From contig NZ_AQXZ01000019.1 in assembly GCF_000380645.1 (NCBI RefSeq), positions 248,001-312,000 on the forward strand: 64,000 bases of DNA. The letters are read 5' to 3'. A program made the translations under genes and the position numbers. The stretch's first letter is position 1. Each line of letters starts with the position of its first letter. Source of the stretch: Smaragdicoccus niigatensis DSM 44881 = NBRC 103563 (GTDB lineage Bacteria > Actinomycetota > Actinomycetes > Mycobacteriales > Mycobacteriaceae). The notes under the pieces were generated by a model. The model worked only from the letters and a program-made list of their open reading frames with translations, searched no databases and was not told where the DNA came from. Below are positions 1 through 8,860 of this stretch, piece after piece.

Positions 1-704
1 CACGCGTACTGCGAGCCACCCCAACTGGTCGCGAGCACCAGAGCGGTCACCCACACGGTCAGCATGGCGGCACCAGTCCAGTCGATGATGACCTTGCCGT
101 AGTGGTGGTGCTTGATGTTGAGCGTGAACCAGACCGTGGCCAGCGCAATCGCACCAAGCGGGAGGTTGACGTAGAACGCCCAGCGCCACGAGGCGTTGTC
201 GGTGATCCAGCCACCGACGAGCGGGCCGCCGAGCATCGCCAGCGGCATGACCGCCATGAACAAGCCCTGGTACTTACCGCGCTCGGCCGGCGGGACGAGG
301 ACACCGACAATCGACATGACGCCGACGACGAGACCACCGGCACCGAGGCCCTGGAGTGCGCGGAACAGCGTCAGTTCGAACATCGACTGCGCCATACCAG
401 TGAGTGCGGAGCCGACGAGGAAGACGACGATCGAGGTCATGAAGACGGGCTTACGACCGTAGAGGTCGCCCAGCTTGCCCCAGACCAGCGTCGAAATGGC
501 CATCGTCAGGGTGTAGGCGGTGAGCACCCAGGAAAGGTGCTGCAAACCACCGAGTTCGCCCACGATGGTGGGCAGTGCGGGTCCAACAATGGTGTTGTCC
601 AACATGGCCAACAACATCGTGATGACCAAGCCGCTCATCACGGTGATGATCTCTCGTGGAGACCTGTGTTCGTATTCGGGTTCTGTTACTACAGCCGTCG
701 TCAT
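1..704 (-). CDS. DHA2-family (EmrB/QacA-type) MFS drug exporter, C-terminus beyond window
   Basis: Reading leftward from an ATG at 702-704, the frame stays open to the window edge (about 234 residues). The N-terminal part shows DHA2 hallmarks: TM1 with LDNTIVGPALPTI, the TM2-3 loop motif WGKLGDLYGRKPV, and a TM4-5 region with FRALQGLGAGG. This family exports hydrophobic drugs or lipids by proton antiport in the inner membrane. A divergently transcribed TetR gene lies 92 bp away with a palindrome between them, the usual arrangement for a locally repressed efflux pump. The substrate cannot be inferred, and the C-terminal half is outside the window. Confidence 0.9.
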   Translation of the reverse strand, partial: MTTAVVTEPEYEHRSPREIITVMSGLVITMLLAMLDNTIVGPALPTIVGELGGLQHLSWVLTAYTLTMAISTLVWGKLGDLYGRKPVFMTSIVVFLVGSALTGMAQSMFELTLFRALQGLGAGGLVVGVMSIVGVLVPPAERGKYQGLFMAVMPLAMLGGPLVGGWITDNASWRWAFYVNLPLGAIALATVWFTLNIKHHHYGKVIIDWTGAAMLTVWVTALVLATSWGGSQYA

Positions 705-718
705 CTATCCACCTGCTT

Positions 719-736
719 ACTTGCCGACCGGTAAGT
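719..736. promoter_or_regulatory. Candidate TetR operator between exporter and TetR gene
   Basis: An 18-bp imperfect palindrome, ACTTGCCGACCGGTAAGT, sits in the 92-bp divergent intergenic region. Seven of nine positions per half-site are symmetric. TetR proteins that control divergent DHA2 pumps normally bind such palindromes over the pump promoter. Binding is inferred from position and symmetry only. Confidence 0.45.
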
Positions 737-796
737 GCTTCTGCGCTAGTCTAACCCGAGACCCCCGGAAGGTATTCCCCAAAACAAGGAGTGACG

Positions 797-1357
797 GTGA
801 CCACAGCCGCAAGCCCGATGCGGGATCGCATCCTGCGAGTCGCGCTGGAGTTGTTCACCGAACACGGGTACGACGGCACGTCCTTGCGCGAGATCGCTGA
901 GAAGCTCGACGTCACGAAAGCGGCTCTCTACTACCACTTCAAGTCCAAAGACGCGATCTTGCTGACCCTCGTCAACGACTGGCGTGAGCAGACGATGTCG
1001 CTCGTCGAGTGGGGCCGCGATCAGCCGTTCAGCCCGGACCTCCAGCAGGAGATGCTCCGCCGCCTGAGCGCTCTACTGACCGGCAATCACAAGACTCAAC
1101 GTCTGATGTTCGAGAACCAGCCGGTCATCCGCGGGATGGTCGAACGCGACAACGCCGAACATGGCCGCCCGAACAAGTACTGGATCTTCGAGTTCGTCTC
1201 GGTGATCACACCGCCGGATGCCGACGCCTTCACCCGTGCCGCCGTTCGTACCGCTGTCTTCGGCCTGAGCACCTCGGCGATGCAGCCGGGCAGCAAAGAA
1301 GAAGATCATCAAGCCGCCCTCGACGTAGCTCTGCAGGTGCTGGCGCTCAAGAAGTAG
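797..1357 (+). CDS. TetR/AcrR family transcriptional regulator
   Basis: A protein of about 186 aa with a canonical TetR helix-turn-helix at the N-terminus (ILRVALELFTEHGYDGTSLR, then AEKLDVTKAALYYHFKSKD) and a variable ligand-binding C-terminal domain. I place the start at GTG 797 because AAGGAG at 786-791 is 5 nt upstream of it; the in-frame GTG at 791 would overlap that ribosome binding site. It is divergent from the DHA2 exporter and is probably its repressor. The ligand is unknown. The VIT-like gene follows 9 bp downstream and may be co-transcribed. Confidence 0.9.
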   Translation: MTTAASPMRDRILRVALELFTEHGYDGTSLREIAEKLDVTKAALYYHFKSKDAILLTLVNDWREQTMSLVEWGRDQPFSPDLQQEMLRRLSALLTGNHKTQRLMFENQPVIRGMVERDNAEHGRPNKYWIFEFVSVITPPDADAFTRAAVRTAVFGLSTSAMQPGSKEEDHQAALDVALQVLALKK

Positions 1358-1366
1358 GTTTTAGGG

Positions 1367-2089
1367 GTGTCAGAACCCACACCTCACTCCGGCGAACCGC
1401 ACCACGACCCGGACCTCAGCTCGCGTCTCAATGGCCTGCGTGCCGCCGTGCTCGGCGCCAACGACGGCATCGTCTCGGTTGCCGGTCTCGTCGTAGGTGT
1501 CGCGGGCGCCGGGGTCGCACGAGGGCCGATCATCACGGCCGGCATCGCCGGACTGCTCGCGGGCGCGATCTCAATGGCCGTCGGCGAGTACGTCTCGGTC
1601 AGCACGCAGCGGGACACCGAGAAGGCACTGCTGGCCAAGGAGCGACGCGAGCTCGCTGAGGAGCCCGCCGCCGAGCTCACCGAACTCGCCGGGATCTACG
1701 AGCAGAAGGGCCTCAAGCCCGCGACGGCGTGGCAGGTGGCGGTCGAGCTGACCGAGCACGATGCCTTCACCGCGCATGCCGAGGCCGAGCTGCGCATCAA
1801 CCCCGACGACCTCACCAATCCGTGGCAGGCCGCCATTGCGTCCTTCTTCTCCTTCACATTGGGCGCGCTGCTCCCGATCATCGCGATTCTCGCGCCGCCG
1901 GTCTCGCTTCGGGTCCCGGTCACCTTTGCGTCGGTCGTCATCGCGCTGGCCATCACCGGAGCCATCTCCGCCCGGCTAGGCGGCGCGAACGCCCGGCGGG
2001 CCGTCACCCGAGTCGTGTTCGGCGGAGCGATAGCCATGGTCGTCACGTTCGTTGCGGGCCAACTCGTCGGTGGTTTCGCCGGAGCGTAG
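1367..2089 (+). CDS. VIT1/CCC1-family transporter (predicted Fe/Mn)
   Basis: A 240-aa integral membrane protein with a GTG start at 1367. The N-terminal segment LRAAVLGANDGIVSVAGLVV and the GAISMAVGEYVSVSTQRD stretch are hallmarks of the vacuolar iron transporter (VIT1/CCC1) family, which moves Fe2+ or Mn2+ across membranes. About five hydrophobic segments are visible: two before a charged cytoplasmic domain (residues about 80-145, Glu-rich, the metal-capturing region in the family) and three after it. It follows the TetR gene by 9 bp. The metal is not determined by the sequence. Confidence 0.85.
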   Translation: MSEPTPHSGEPHHDPDLSSRLNGLRAAVLGANDGIVSVAGLVVGVAGAGVARGPIITAGIAGLLAGAISMAVGEYVSVSTQRDTEKALLAKERRELAEEPAAELTELAGIYEQKGLKPATAWQVAVELTEHDAFTAHAEAELRINPDDLTNPWQAAIASFFSFTLGALLPIIAILAPPVSLRVPVTFASVVIALAITGAISARLGGANARRAVTRVVFGGAIAMVVTFVAGQLVGGFAGA

Positions 2090-2097
2090 TCCGTCGG

Positions 2098-2904
2098 TTA
2101 GCGCTGCCAGAGCACCGGGAAGATCTTCCGCTGACCTTGCAAACCCTTCAGTTCGACGGCCCGGCCCTCGCCGATCGGCAGATCGGGGAATCGGCTGATC
2201 GCATCGCGCACCGGCTCGCTCACGACGATCTCTCCCCCGCTCGCCTGTGCGGCGACGCGGGCCGCGGTCGCGACATTGACCCCGAACAGGTCGTCCCCCT
2301 TGCGCACCGCCGGCCCGACGTGAATACCGATTCGCACGGCGATCGGATGGCGGAACGTCTGGCTGACGCTGGTGAGCCCACGCTGGATGTCGACGGCGCA
2401 ACGCACGGCCTGCTCAGGCCAGGCGAACGCCACCATGAATCCGTCGCCCTGCGTCTTGATCACGTGCCCTTTGTTCTTCTTCACGCTGTCCGAGATGAGC
2501 TTGTTGTGGCGATCGAGGACCTTCATGAACTGCTTGTCCCCGAGGCGCTCGTTGAGCGCTGTCGACCCTTCGATATCGGAGAAGAAGATCGTGATCGTCC
2601 CGTCGCGGGACGCGAGCCGCGCAAGGTTCGGCTGTTCGACCTGCGCCCAGCCGGCGAGATCCTCGATCGAGTTGCGAATAGCCTCGGTGATCCCCTTCTC
2701 CAGCACGAGGTTCGCGGTCGAGAGAACCTTCAACACCGCACCCTTGCCGCTCGCGATCAGACCCCTGGACCGCATGCGGCTGCCGTCGATCTGATTTCGT
2801 AGGACGTTGATTCGGCGGCGCTGGAGAAGGAGCAGACCGCCGCCGGCGAGGATCACCACCGCCTCGACACCCGCGATCGCCCAGGCGAGCCAGATCTCGG
2901 TCAT
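2098..2904 (-). CDS. Membrane-anchored class III adenylate/guanylate cyclase
   Basis: About 268 aa. A single N-terminal transmembrane helix (residues about 5-27, ending in an Arg-rich stop-transfer stretch) is followed by a linker and a class III nucleotide cyclase catalytic domain. [17 protein letters not shown] carries the first metal-binding Asp, [11 protein letters not shown] the second metal Asp region, and [19 protein letters not shown] the following strand. The family makes cAMP, less often cGMP, from the triphosphate. The start is placed at ATG 2904, just before the membrane helix; an in-frame upstream ATG at 2952 is possible. The gene lies downstream of and in the same direction as the methyltransferase pair. 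Confidence 0.85.
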   Translation of the reverse strand: MTEIWLAWAIAGVEAVVILAGGGLLLLQRRRINVLRNQIDGSRMRSRGLIASGKGAVLKVLSTANLVLEKGITEAIRNSIEDLAGWAQVEQPNLARLASRDGTITIFFSDIEGSTALNERLGDKQFMKVLDRHNKLISDSVKKNKGHVIKTQGDGFMVAFAWPEQAVRCAVDIQRGLTSVSQTFRHPIAVRIGIHVGPAVRKGDDLFGVNVATAARVAAQASGGEIVVSEPVRDAISRFPDLPIGEGRAVELKGLQGQRKIFPVLWQR

Positions 2905-2964
2905 AGGCGAATAGTTCCAGAACGCGACTGCGCGGTAGGCGGATTCGGGCAACCCCCGAGTCGG

Positions 2965-3777
2965 TCAGCTCGCGATCGCGCGGTACAGGATCGCCTGCAT
3001 CGGCAACGTGGCCGGAGCGGGGCCGTACTCCGCGGTCAGACCGTCCACAATCAAGCCGTGAACCTCTTCGGCGGAGTGGGTGCCGCGTGCGTCGATCTGA
3101 GCCTTCAGCGGACTGCCGAAAACGAGACCGTCGACGAACGAGTCCCAACGCTCGACCGGCGACTGATGCGGGACGACATCCACGTCGATCTCGTCGAACC
3201 CGGCACGTTCGAAGAGATCCTGCATGGGTGCGATGGCCGAGTCCTTGAAGGGGATCCGGAAGTACGGCGGCGGGTCGTCCGGGAAGACCTGCTGCACACT
3301 CTCGTGTGCGATCCGCGCAAATCCATTGTGCGCATGCGAGTCCCACACCGAGAGGTGGTACTCCCCGCCCGGCAGGAGAACCCTCCGTGCTTGCTGGAAC
3401 GAGACGAGTTGATCCGGGAAGAACATCACTCCGAACTGGCAGACCATCGACTCGAAGGACTTGTCCCGATAGGCGAGGTGCTGGGCATCAGCCACTTCGA
3501 TCGACACCGATTCACCGGGCGCGAACTTGGCGCGGGCGATGTCCAGCATCGGCAGATTCAGATCGGTGATCGTGAGCGTCGAATCGTGCGGAATCGCGTC
3601 GCGCAGCGCTCGACTGACGATGCCGGTCCCCGCCGCGGTTTCGAGCACTGTCCGGGGCTTGGTCTTCGCCACCCGACGCGCGACCTCCTCGGCGTACCAC
3701 TTGAACATCACCGGCCCAAGCCCTCGATCGTAGGAACCGGGGACGTCGCCGACGAAGCGGGCCGGATCGTCGTTCAT
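2965..3777 (-). CDS. Class I SAM-dependent methyltransferase
   Basis: About 270 aa, read from the ATG at 3775-3777, which overlaps the stop of the upstream reductase gene as ATGA. Motif I appears as VLETAAGTGIVSRAL, followed by ITDLNLPMLDIA (acidic SAM-ribose contact) and VCQFGVMFFPDQLVSFQQA with LLPGGEYHLSVW (post-I/III motifs), typical of Methyltransf_11/25 proteins. The substrate is not identifiable. Translational coupling to the F420-type reductase suggests they act together. Confidence 0.85.
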   Translation of the reverse strand: MNDDPARFVGDVPGSYDRGLGPVMFKWYAEEVARRVAKTKPRTVLETAAGTGIVSRALRDAIPHDSTLTITDLNLPMLDIARAKFAPGESVSIEVADAQHLAYRDKSFESMVCQFGVMFFPDQLVSFQQARRVLLPGGEYHLSVWDSHAHNGFARIAHESVQQVFPDDPPPYFRIPFKDSAIAPMQDLFERAGFDEIDVDVVPHQSPVERWDSFVDGLVFGSPLKAQIDARGTHSAEEVHGLIVDGLTAEYGPAPATLPMQAILYRAIAS

Positions 3778-4427
3778 CAGCGCACGATCTTGAAGTTGAA
3801 GGTGGCGGTGCCGAGCACACCCATCAGGCGCAGCCACATGGGAAGCAGCATCTCGGTCCCCCGGGCGGTCGTGATGTCGCCGAGGTCGATGACATCCTGG
3901 TGCCCGAACTGCTGAAGCAGTCCGGTGACCGTTGCCTTCGCATCGGCATCGTTGCCCGACACGAAGACGCTGGTCGACTCCGGTAGGACGCCGGGGGCGA
4001 CCATGAGCGACGCGTTCATCGTGTTCAGCGTCTTCACGACGCGCGCGTCCGGGAAAGCACGTTGGATCTGCTCGCCGAGCGAGTCGGTGTCCTTGACGAA
4101 GAGAGTCGGCGGGAAGCCCTGCGAGAAGTCGAGCGGGTTCGCGATGTCGACGACGATCTTGCCGGCGAGGTTGTCGGCACCCGCTTGGCCGAGGACATCG
4201 AGACTGACGGCACCGTTCGAGGCATTGAAAACGACCTCGGCACCGGCGGCCGCCTCGGCGAACGTCGCGAGCGCAATACCGGGCCGGTCCGTGAACCAAC
4301 CCGCGTCTTCGCGTACCCGAGTTGCCTCGGGGTCACGTGTCCCGACGCTGACGTCGTGGCCGAGTTCATCGAGCCGGCCGGCGATGGAACGCCCGACCAT
4401 GCCCGTGCCAAGTACTGCGATCCGCAT
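3777..4427 (-). CDS. NADP/F420-dependent oxidoreductase (NADPH:F420 reductase-like fold)
   Basis: A 216-aa protein with an N-terminal Rossmann dinucleotide-binding motif, MRIAVLGTGMVGRSIAGRL, in which the second strand ends in a GTRDP segment suited to NADP phosphate. The rest resembles the 'NADP oxidoreductase, coenzyme F420-dependent' family (PF03807). In that family some members reduce F420 with NADPH and many are uncharacterised dinucleotide reductases. It is translationally coupled (4-nt overlap) with the downstream methyltransferase and divergent from bluB. Confidence 0.8.
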   Translation of the reverse strand: MRIAVLGTGMVGRSIAGRLDELGHDVSVGTRDPEATRVREDAGWFTDRPGIALATFAEAAAGAEVVFNASNGAVSLDVLGQAGADNLAGKIVVDIANPLDFSQGFPPTLFVKDTDSLGEQIQRAFPDARVVKTLNTMNASLMVAPGVLPESTSVFVSGNDADAKATVTGLLQQFGHQDVIDLGDITTARGTEMLLPMWLRLMGVLGTATFNFKIVR

Positions 4428-4463
4428 GATTCCAACCTAGTGCCCTGGGGTTAGTGTCGGCGG

Positions 4464-5090
4464 GTGACCCAAGATCTCACTGTCTACGAAGCGATCGAGC
4501 GGAGACGCGACGTTCGCGCCGAATTCAGCGGGGAACTCCTCGACGACGACGTCCTGGTCCGGATTCTTTCCGCTGCGCATCGCGCACCGAGCGTGGGCAA
4601 CTCACAGCCGTGGGACTTCGTCGTCATTCAGAGCCCCGAGACGCTGGATGCGTTCGCCGCCCATGTGGCGTGCAAGCGCGATGACTTCGCGGAGTCGTTG
4701 CCGCCCGAGCGCGCGGCGACATTCTCGCCGATCAAGATCGAGGGCATCCGCGAGAGCCGAACCGGAATCGTCGTGACCCACGACCAGTCACGTGGTGGTC
4801 AGCACGTTCTCGGCCGGCACACGATCACGGACGCCGGGCTCTTCTCGACCGTGCTGGCGATCCAGAACCTATGGCTCGCCGCGACCGCCGAGGGCATCGG
4901 CGTGGGGTGGGTGTCGTTCTACGACGAGCCCTTCCTCGCGAACCTCGCCGGACTGCCCGAGGGTGTCCGCCCGATCGCCTGGCTATGTATCGGACCCGTC
5001 ACCCGTCTGCAGGAGGTTCCGGACCTCGAGCGGTTCGGATGGCGTTCCCGGCGCCCTCTGGACGAGGCGATCCACCGCGAGCGTTTCTAG
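4464..5090 (+). CDS. bluB: 5,6-dimethylbenzimidazole synthase (BluB)
   Basis: A 208-aa nitroreductase-fold flavoprotein with a GTG start at 4464. Conserved BluB features include the N-terminal IERRRDVRAEF motif, the FMN-contact stretch APSVGNSQPWDF, and the central GRHTITDAGLFSTVLAIQNL with GIGVGWVSFYD. BluB cannibalises reduced FMN with O2 to make the lower ligand of cobalamin. No other cobalamin gene is nearby. A plain nitroreductase is the main alternative, but the overall sequence fits BluB better. The stop overlaps the convergent lipoprotein gene by 4 nt. Confidence 0.85.
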   Translation: MTQDLTVYEAIERRRDVRAEFSGELLDDDVLVRILSAAHRAPSVGNSQPWDFVVIQSPETLDAFAAHVACKRDDFAESLPPERAATFSPIKIEGIRESRTGIVVTHDQSRGGQHVLGRHTITDAGLFSTVLAIQNLWLAATAEGIGVGWVSFYDEPFLANLAGLPEGVRPIAWLCIGPVTRLQEVPDLERFGWRSRRPLDEAIHRERF

Positions 5091-5569
5091 CCGCTGTCGC
5101 CCGAGACCGGCGTCGTCGTTGTCGTCGATCCGCTCGTCTTCGTGGTGGTCGTCGACGTGCTCGTCCCACTGGTCGGCGTCGTGGTCGTCGAGGTGTCGGT
5201 CGCGGTCGCACTGTCATCCGCCGCTGCAGCGTCGGCTGCGTCGGTCGGCGTGATCGAGGCTTCGTCCGTCGATTCCGCGGCGTCGCCGAGGCCGGAGTCG
5301 GATCCCGGTTCCACCGTCGGTCCGGTGTCCGCGGAGACGTCAGTGCCCTCGTCGAGGGACGGGTCGTAGAGGTAACTGTCGCCCGTGCCGGAAGCAGGCT
5401 TAGGCTTCGGCGACGTCCGGACCGTGGTCTTGGTCGTCGTGGGCGACTCTTCTTCGGCGGTCGGCGTCGTGGTGTGAGTGGTGTGGTCGACGACCTCTGG
5501 AGTGTCGATGGCGCAACCGGCCAAGATGACCGATCCGGCCAATGCAAACGCGATGATGGATTTCTTCAC
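5087..5569 (-). CDS. Thr/Ser-rich putative lipoprotein
   Basis: 160 aa from a GTG at 5569, chosen because GGGGGAG at 5577-5583 sits 7 nt upstream and the signal peptide begins there. KKSIIAFALAGSVILAGC is a lipoprotein signal with lipobox LAGC. The mature part has no recognisable domain: it is low-complexity, with Thr/Ser/Asp-rich runs (TTTKTTV, TSTSTTTTKTSGSTTTTT), typical of an extended, possibly O-glycosylated cell-envelope stalk. It converges with bluB. The function is unknown. Confidence 0.7.
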   Translation of the reverse strand: MKKSIIAFALAGSVILAGCAIDTPEVVDHTTHTTTPTAEEESPTTTKTTVRTSPKPKPASGTGDSYLYDPSLDEGTDVSADTGPTVEPGSDSGLGDAAESTDEASITPTDAADAAAADDSATATDTSTTTTPTSGTSTSTTTTKTSGSTTTTTPVSGDSG

Positions 5570-5753
5570 GGCGTGACTCCCCCAACTCGTCGAAACCCCG
5601 TTCCACGCAAAGTAGCCCCGCGTCAAATCGAGCAAACGGATCGATATGGCGTGTTCGTCAGTCGTTAGCCAATAGCGACCAAGATCGAATCCACTTCGTT
5701 GCAAGCGGATTAATTCCCGGCCGGGGCGAGCGCCGCACGGGATACTTGAGGTC

Positions 5754-6143
5754 GTGGCTGATCGCAATGTTCTGGGCGAGGATCTCGAATCCTGCGGAAC
5801 CGACCCGATGACCGGGTTCTACCGCGACGGGTGCTGCAGTACCGGGCCCGAGGACGTCGGCAGCCACACCATCTGCGCGGTCGTGACCGCGGAATTCCTG
5901 GAGCATCAGCGCAGCATCGGCAACGACCTCAGCACGCCGATGCCGGTCTACCGCTTTCCCGGACTCGTGCCCGGCGATCGCTGGTGCGTCACCGCGCGGA
6001 ACTGGTTGCGTGCCCACCAGGACGGCGCCGCCGCGCCGGTGGTCCTCGCTGCCACCCACCAGAACGTTCTCGAGCTGATTCCGCTGACCGTGCTGCAGCA
6101 GTATTCGGTCGATGTGCCAACCGATCTGAGCGGTTTGGAGTAG
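5754..6143 (+). CDS. DUF2237 family protein
   Basis: A 129-aa protein from GTG 5754. The sequence matches the DUF2237 pattern: NVLGEDLESCGTDPMTGFYR, then GCCSTGPEDVGSHTICAV, FLEHQRSIGNDLSTP and GLVPGDRWCVTARNWL, ending in an Ala-rich region with NVLELIPL. Members are short cytosolic proteins with conserved Cys and no known activity. It is separated from its neighbours by about 180 bp on each side, so it is probably monocistronic. Confidence 0.8.
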   Translation: MADRNVLGEDLESCGTDPMTGFYRDGCCSTGPEDVGSHTICAVVTAEFLEHQRSIGNDLSTPMPVYRFPGLVPGDRWCVTARNWLRAHQDGAAAPVVLAATHQNVLELIPLTVLQQYSVDVPTDLSGLE

Positions 6144-6312
6144 GTCTGATCCCGTTTTCGTATCAATTCGTAAACGGTGGCCAGCGATCCGATGAACAAC
6201 GAGATCGCAACGTGTGAAGCTGCTCTCGCCTGGGTATTCCTAGGTGGCAAGGCTGGTTCGCCACTGATTAGCTGGTGATCAAGATCCGAACCGAATGAGA
6301 TGGACGCCTGAC

Positions 6313-6483
6313 ATGACGATCTTTGCCGCTCTGGTCTCGTTGTCTCTCGCCGTGCTGCTCGTCGAGGGCGTTGCCTTGCTCTTCCGCGCCACGTATCAGC
6401 GTGAAGAGTCCCGCTACGCGCGGTTGGCAGCGCTCAGTGAGACCACCGAGCAGCTCGCGACGCCAAGGTCTCGCGCCGCCTGA
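6313..6483 (+). CDS. Small single-pass membrane protein, hypothetical
   Basis: A 56-aa reading frame from ATG 6313 with one strongly hydrophobic segment at the N-terminus (residues about 3-27, FAALVSLSLAVLLVEGVALLF) followed by a charged cytoplasmic tail. It converges with the hydrolase gene 7 bp away. The hydrophobic/charged arrangement looks protein-like, but there is no family recognition and no strong ribosome binding site, so it may be spurious. The 169 bp upstream (6144-6312) holds no feature I can identify. Confidence 0.4.
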   Translation: MTIFAALVSLSLAVLLVEGVALLFRATYQREESRYARLAALSETTEQLATPRSRAA

Positions 6484-6490
6484 CCCGCGA

Positions 6491-7279
6491 TCAGTTGTCG
6501 AGCACTATTTCAGCGCACCGCGTCGGGTCGTCGTAGAACGGCAGATGACCACAGCCTGGGAGATCGATGTGCCGTACGAAGGGCATGACCTTTCGGGCCC
6601 GCGCGCTTTGCGTGCGATGGATCAGAATCGCGTCGCGAGTACCCCAGGCGATCGTGGTGGGGATTCGGCGCAGGTCACCAAAGTCGTCGCCTGGGCGAAA
6701 GACGAACTCGGTGAAGCTGTCTCGAGCCTGTGGGAAGGATTCTGCGTGCACGAGCCCGGCCATGTCGTCGCGCCCATAGTCCGTCGCGACCCGTGTGGGG
6801 TGCCCGTAGAACGCCCCGAGGAGGGCGGCCCTCCCGGCCGGGGTTCCCAGCGCAGTCTGCACCGGCGATGAAGCAACCGTGCCGATTCCACGCGCTGCCG
6901 TGAGGAATCGCTGCACCCATAGTCGGCCGGGCAGGCCATAGAAGCCGATCGGCGAGAACGCGGTGACGCGGGAGGCGGTACCCCTGCGGCCCATTTCCAG
7001 GGCGACCCCGCCGCCCATCGAACTACCGACGACGTGTGGGCGGGTGATCCCCTGGTCGGCCAGCCAGCCGGCGAGCCACTCCGCATACCCGCGGGGTCCG
7101 GGCGCGACCGTGGGGTCAGACGGGGTGGCACCGAAGCCGGGCAAGTCGACAGCGATCACCTCGTGATGCGCGGCCACGGCGTCGATGATCGGCTCGAAGA
7201 GCTGCCATCGACTGCCGAGACCGTGCACCATCACGACGGGCGTTCCCGAACCCGCGCGATAGAACGAGACGTCGCTCAT
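6491..7279 (-). CDS. Alpha/beta-fold hydrolase
   Basis: 262 aa. The oxyanion-hole HG motif (VVMVHGLGSRW, residues 16-25) and the nucleophile elbow GSSMGG (Ser87) are clear; Asp216 in AWGTRDAIL and His245 in GCGHLPF complete the catalytic triad. This is an active-site-complete member of the epoxide hydrolase/MhpC-like branch. Its ATG overlaps the aldehyde dehydrogenase stop by 4 nt, so the two are translationally coupled. With the AraC regulator upstream, the set resembles the layout of mycobacterial VirS-controlled lipid or xenobiotic operons. The substrate is unknown. Confidence 0.88.
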   Translation of the reverse strand: MSDVSFYRAGSGTPVVMVHGLGSRWQLFEPIIDAVAAHHEVIAVDLPGFGATPSDPTVAPGPRGYAEWLAGWLADQGITRPHVVGSSMGGGVALEMGRRGTASRVTAFSPIGFYGLPGRLWVQRFLTAARGIGTVASSPVQTALGTPAGRAALLGAFYGHPTRVATDYGRDDMAGLVHAESFPQARDSFTEFVFRPGDDFGDLRRIPTTIAWGTRDAILIHRTQSARARKVMPFVRHIDLPGCGHLPFYDDPTRCAEIVLDN

Positions 7280-8745
7280 CCCTGGTGCATCGAGTGCACG
7301 ATCTTCTTCGAGAGATCGAACGCGAACTTGGTGCGGCGGAAGGTCAGGAGCGCGAAGCCCGGGATCGCGAAACGCTGGCGCGCGATCGAGTGGGGACGAG
7401 CGAATTCCTTGAGGCCAGCCTCGCCGTGAATCCGGCCGAAGCCCGACTGTCCCGAACCGCCGAACGGCAGCGCCGGAATGGCCGCGAAGCCGAGCGGGGC
7501 GTTGATCGAGGTCTGGCCTGCTTTCAACTGGCGCGCGATCTTCATACCGTTCTTCTTGGAGAAGACGGTTGAGCCGAGGCCGAATTCGGTGCCATTCGCG
7601 AGGCGAATCGCCTCGTCGTTGTCCTTGACCGTCTTAATGGTCAGCGTCGGGCCGAAGGTCTCTTCCTGGACTGCGCTGCAGCTCTCGTCGGCATCGAGGA
7701 TGATGACCGGCTCGATGACCCGATCCCCGATCGAATCCAGGCCACCCGCGAACGCCTGGCCGCCGGACTTCAGCGCGTCCTCGACGTGCCGACGCACAAC
7801 CTCCTTCTGCGAAGGCATCGTCATCGGGCCGTAGCTCACGCCCGCCTTGACGTGCGACAGCTCTTCCTTGACCGCGGCCAGGAACTCGTCGCGAACCGAC
7901 TCGACGACGTACACCCGCTCGACACCGACACACGTCTGTCCAGCGTTGGCGAATCCGCCGAAGACGGCGGCATCCGCCGCAGCCTTGACGTCAGCATCGT
8001 CGGCGACGATGAGGGCATCTTTGCCACCGAGTTCGAGAACCACCGGAATCGGCTTCTCCGCGCACGCGGCCATGATCTTCTTGCCGGTCGCGGTCGAGCC
8101 GGTGAAGGCGATCTTGTCGACATTCGCGTGGCACAGTGCGGCGCCGGTGGCGCCCTTGCCGGTCACGACCTCGAGGACACCGCGCGGTGCATCCGGGTTG
8201 GCCGCGTGGAACGCGTCCGCGAGGTAGACACCGACCGCGGTGGTGTATTCGCTGGGCTTGAACACGACCGTGTTGCCGGCGGCGAGGGCGTAGCCGACCG
8301 AGCCCATCGGGGTGTAGACCGGGTAGTTCCAGGGTCCGATGACACCGACGACACCGAGCGGGCGGTATTCGATGCGAGCCTCGAAGTTGGCCATCAGCGG
8401 GCCGGGGAAAACCGACTCGGACTTGAGCTTCTTCTCGGCGTTGTTCGCACCCCAGCCGATGTGCTCGAGCGCGAGGGCGAGTTCGAGGTGCGCGTCCTCG
8501 AGCGGCTTGCCGTTCTCCTTGTGGATGAGTTCAGCCAGCTCGTCGGCATTCTGAGTGATGCGAGCGGCCCAACGCTTGAGGTGCTTGCCGCGCTCTTTAT
8601 AGGAAAGGCCTCCCCACCAGTCGGCCGCGCCGCGCGCGATCTCGACAGTGGTGTTGACCTCTTGGGCCGATTGCACGGGGAACGAACCGACGACGTCACC
8701 GGTAGCGGGATTGGTCGACTCGAAGGTTTCCAAGGTCGCAGTCAT
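7276..8745 (-). CDS. NAD(P)+-dependent aldehyde dehydrogenase
   Basis: About 489 aa from ATG 8745 (a GAGGTG ribosome binding site lies just upstream; an in-frame codon at 8757 is less likely). Catalytic Cys272 lies in FANAGQTCVGVERV and the general base Glu238 in VVLELGGKD. The cofactor-binding GPWNYPVYTPMG and FTGSTATGKKI segments are present. It oxidises aldehydes to acids and is related to succinate-semialdehyde or betaine-aldehyde-type enzymes; the substrate is unresolved. It is the first gene of a two-gene operon with the hydrolase and is divergent from an AraC regulator. Confidence 0.9.
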   Translation of the reverse strand: MTATLETFESTNPATGDVVGSFPVQSAQEVNTTVEIARGAADWWGGLSYKERGKHLKRWAARITQNADELAELIHKENGKPLEDAHLELALALEHIGWGANNAEKKLKSESVFPGPLMANFEARIEYRPLGVVGVIGPWNYPVYTPMGSVGYALAAGNTVVFKPSEYTTAVGVYLADAFHAANPDAPRGVLEVVTGKGATGAALCHANVDKIAFTGSTATGKKIMAACAEKPIPVVLELGGKDALIVADDADVKAAADAAVFGGFANAGQTCVGVERVYVVESVRDEFLAAVKEELSHVKAGVSYGPMTMPSQKEVVRRHVEDALKSGGQAFAGGLDSIGDRVIEPVIILDADESCSAVQEETFGPTLTIKTVKDNDEAIRLANGTEFGLGSTVFSKKNGMKIARQLKAGQTSINAPLGFAAIPALPFGGSGQSGFGRIHGEAGLKEFARPHSIARQRFAIPGFALLTFRRTKFAFDLSKKIVHSMHQG

Positions 8746-8821
8746 TTGCGGGCACACCTCTTACTGAAGACGGGAACACTTCAACTCTCCTCCTTTTCTC
8801 TCTAGACACCAGAGAGCATCG

Positions 8822-8848
8822 CGGCCACCAAATTGAGAATTTCGGCCA
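8822..8848. promoter_or_regulatory. Phased CGGCCA direct repeat, candidate AraC operator
   Basis: CGGCCA occurs at 8822-8827 and again at 8843-8848, exactly 21 bp apart, just 5' of the AraC gene and between it and the divergent aldehyde dehydrogenase. The same pair with the same spacing and an identical GAATTTCGGCCA core lies upstream of the second AraC gene (32275-32301). Two direct half-sites two helical turns apart is the classical AraC-family operator geometry. The spacing and conservation are observed; binding is inferred. Confidence 0.55.
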
Positions 8849-8860
8849 TAAGATATCGAC

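Noticed and set aside
3058-3915. Plus-strand frame over the methyltransferase
   Set aside because: Shadow of the minus-strand methyltransferase, which has full SAM motifs.
7786-8805. Open frame antisense to the aldehyde dehydrogenase
   Set aside because: Shadow frame; the opposite strand encodes an intact enzyme.
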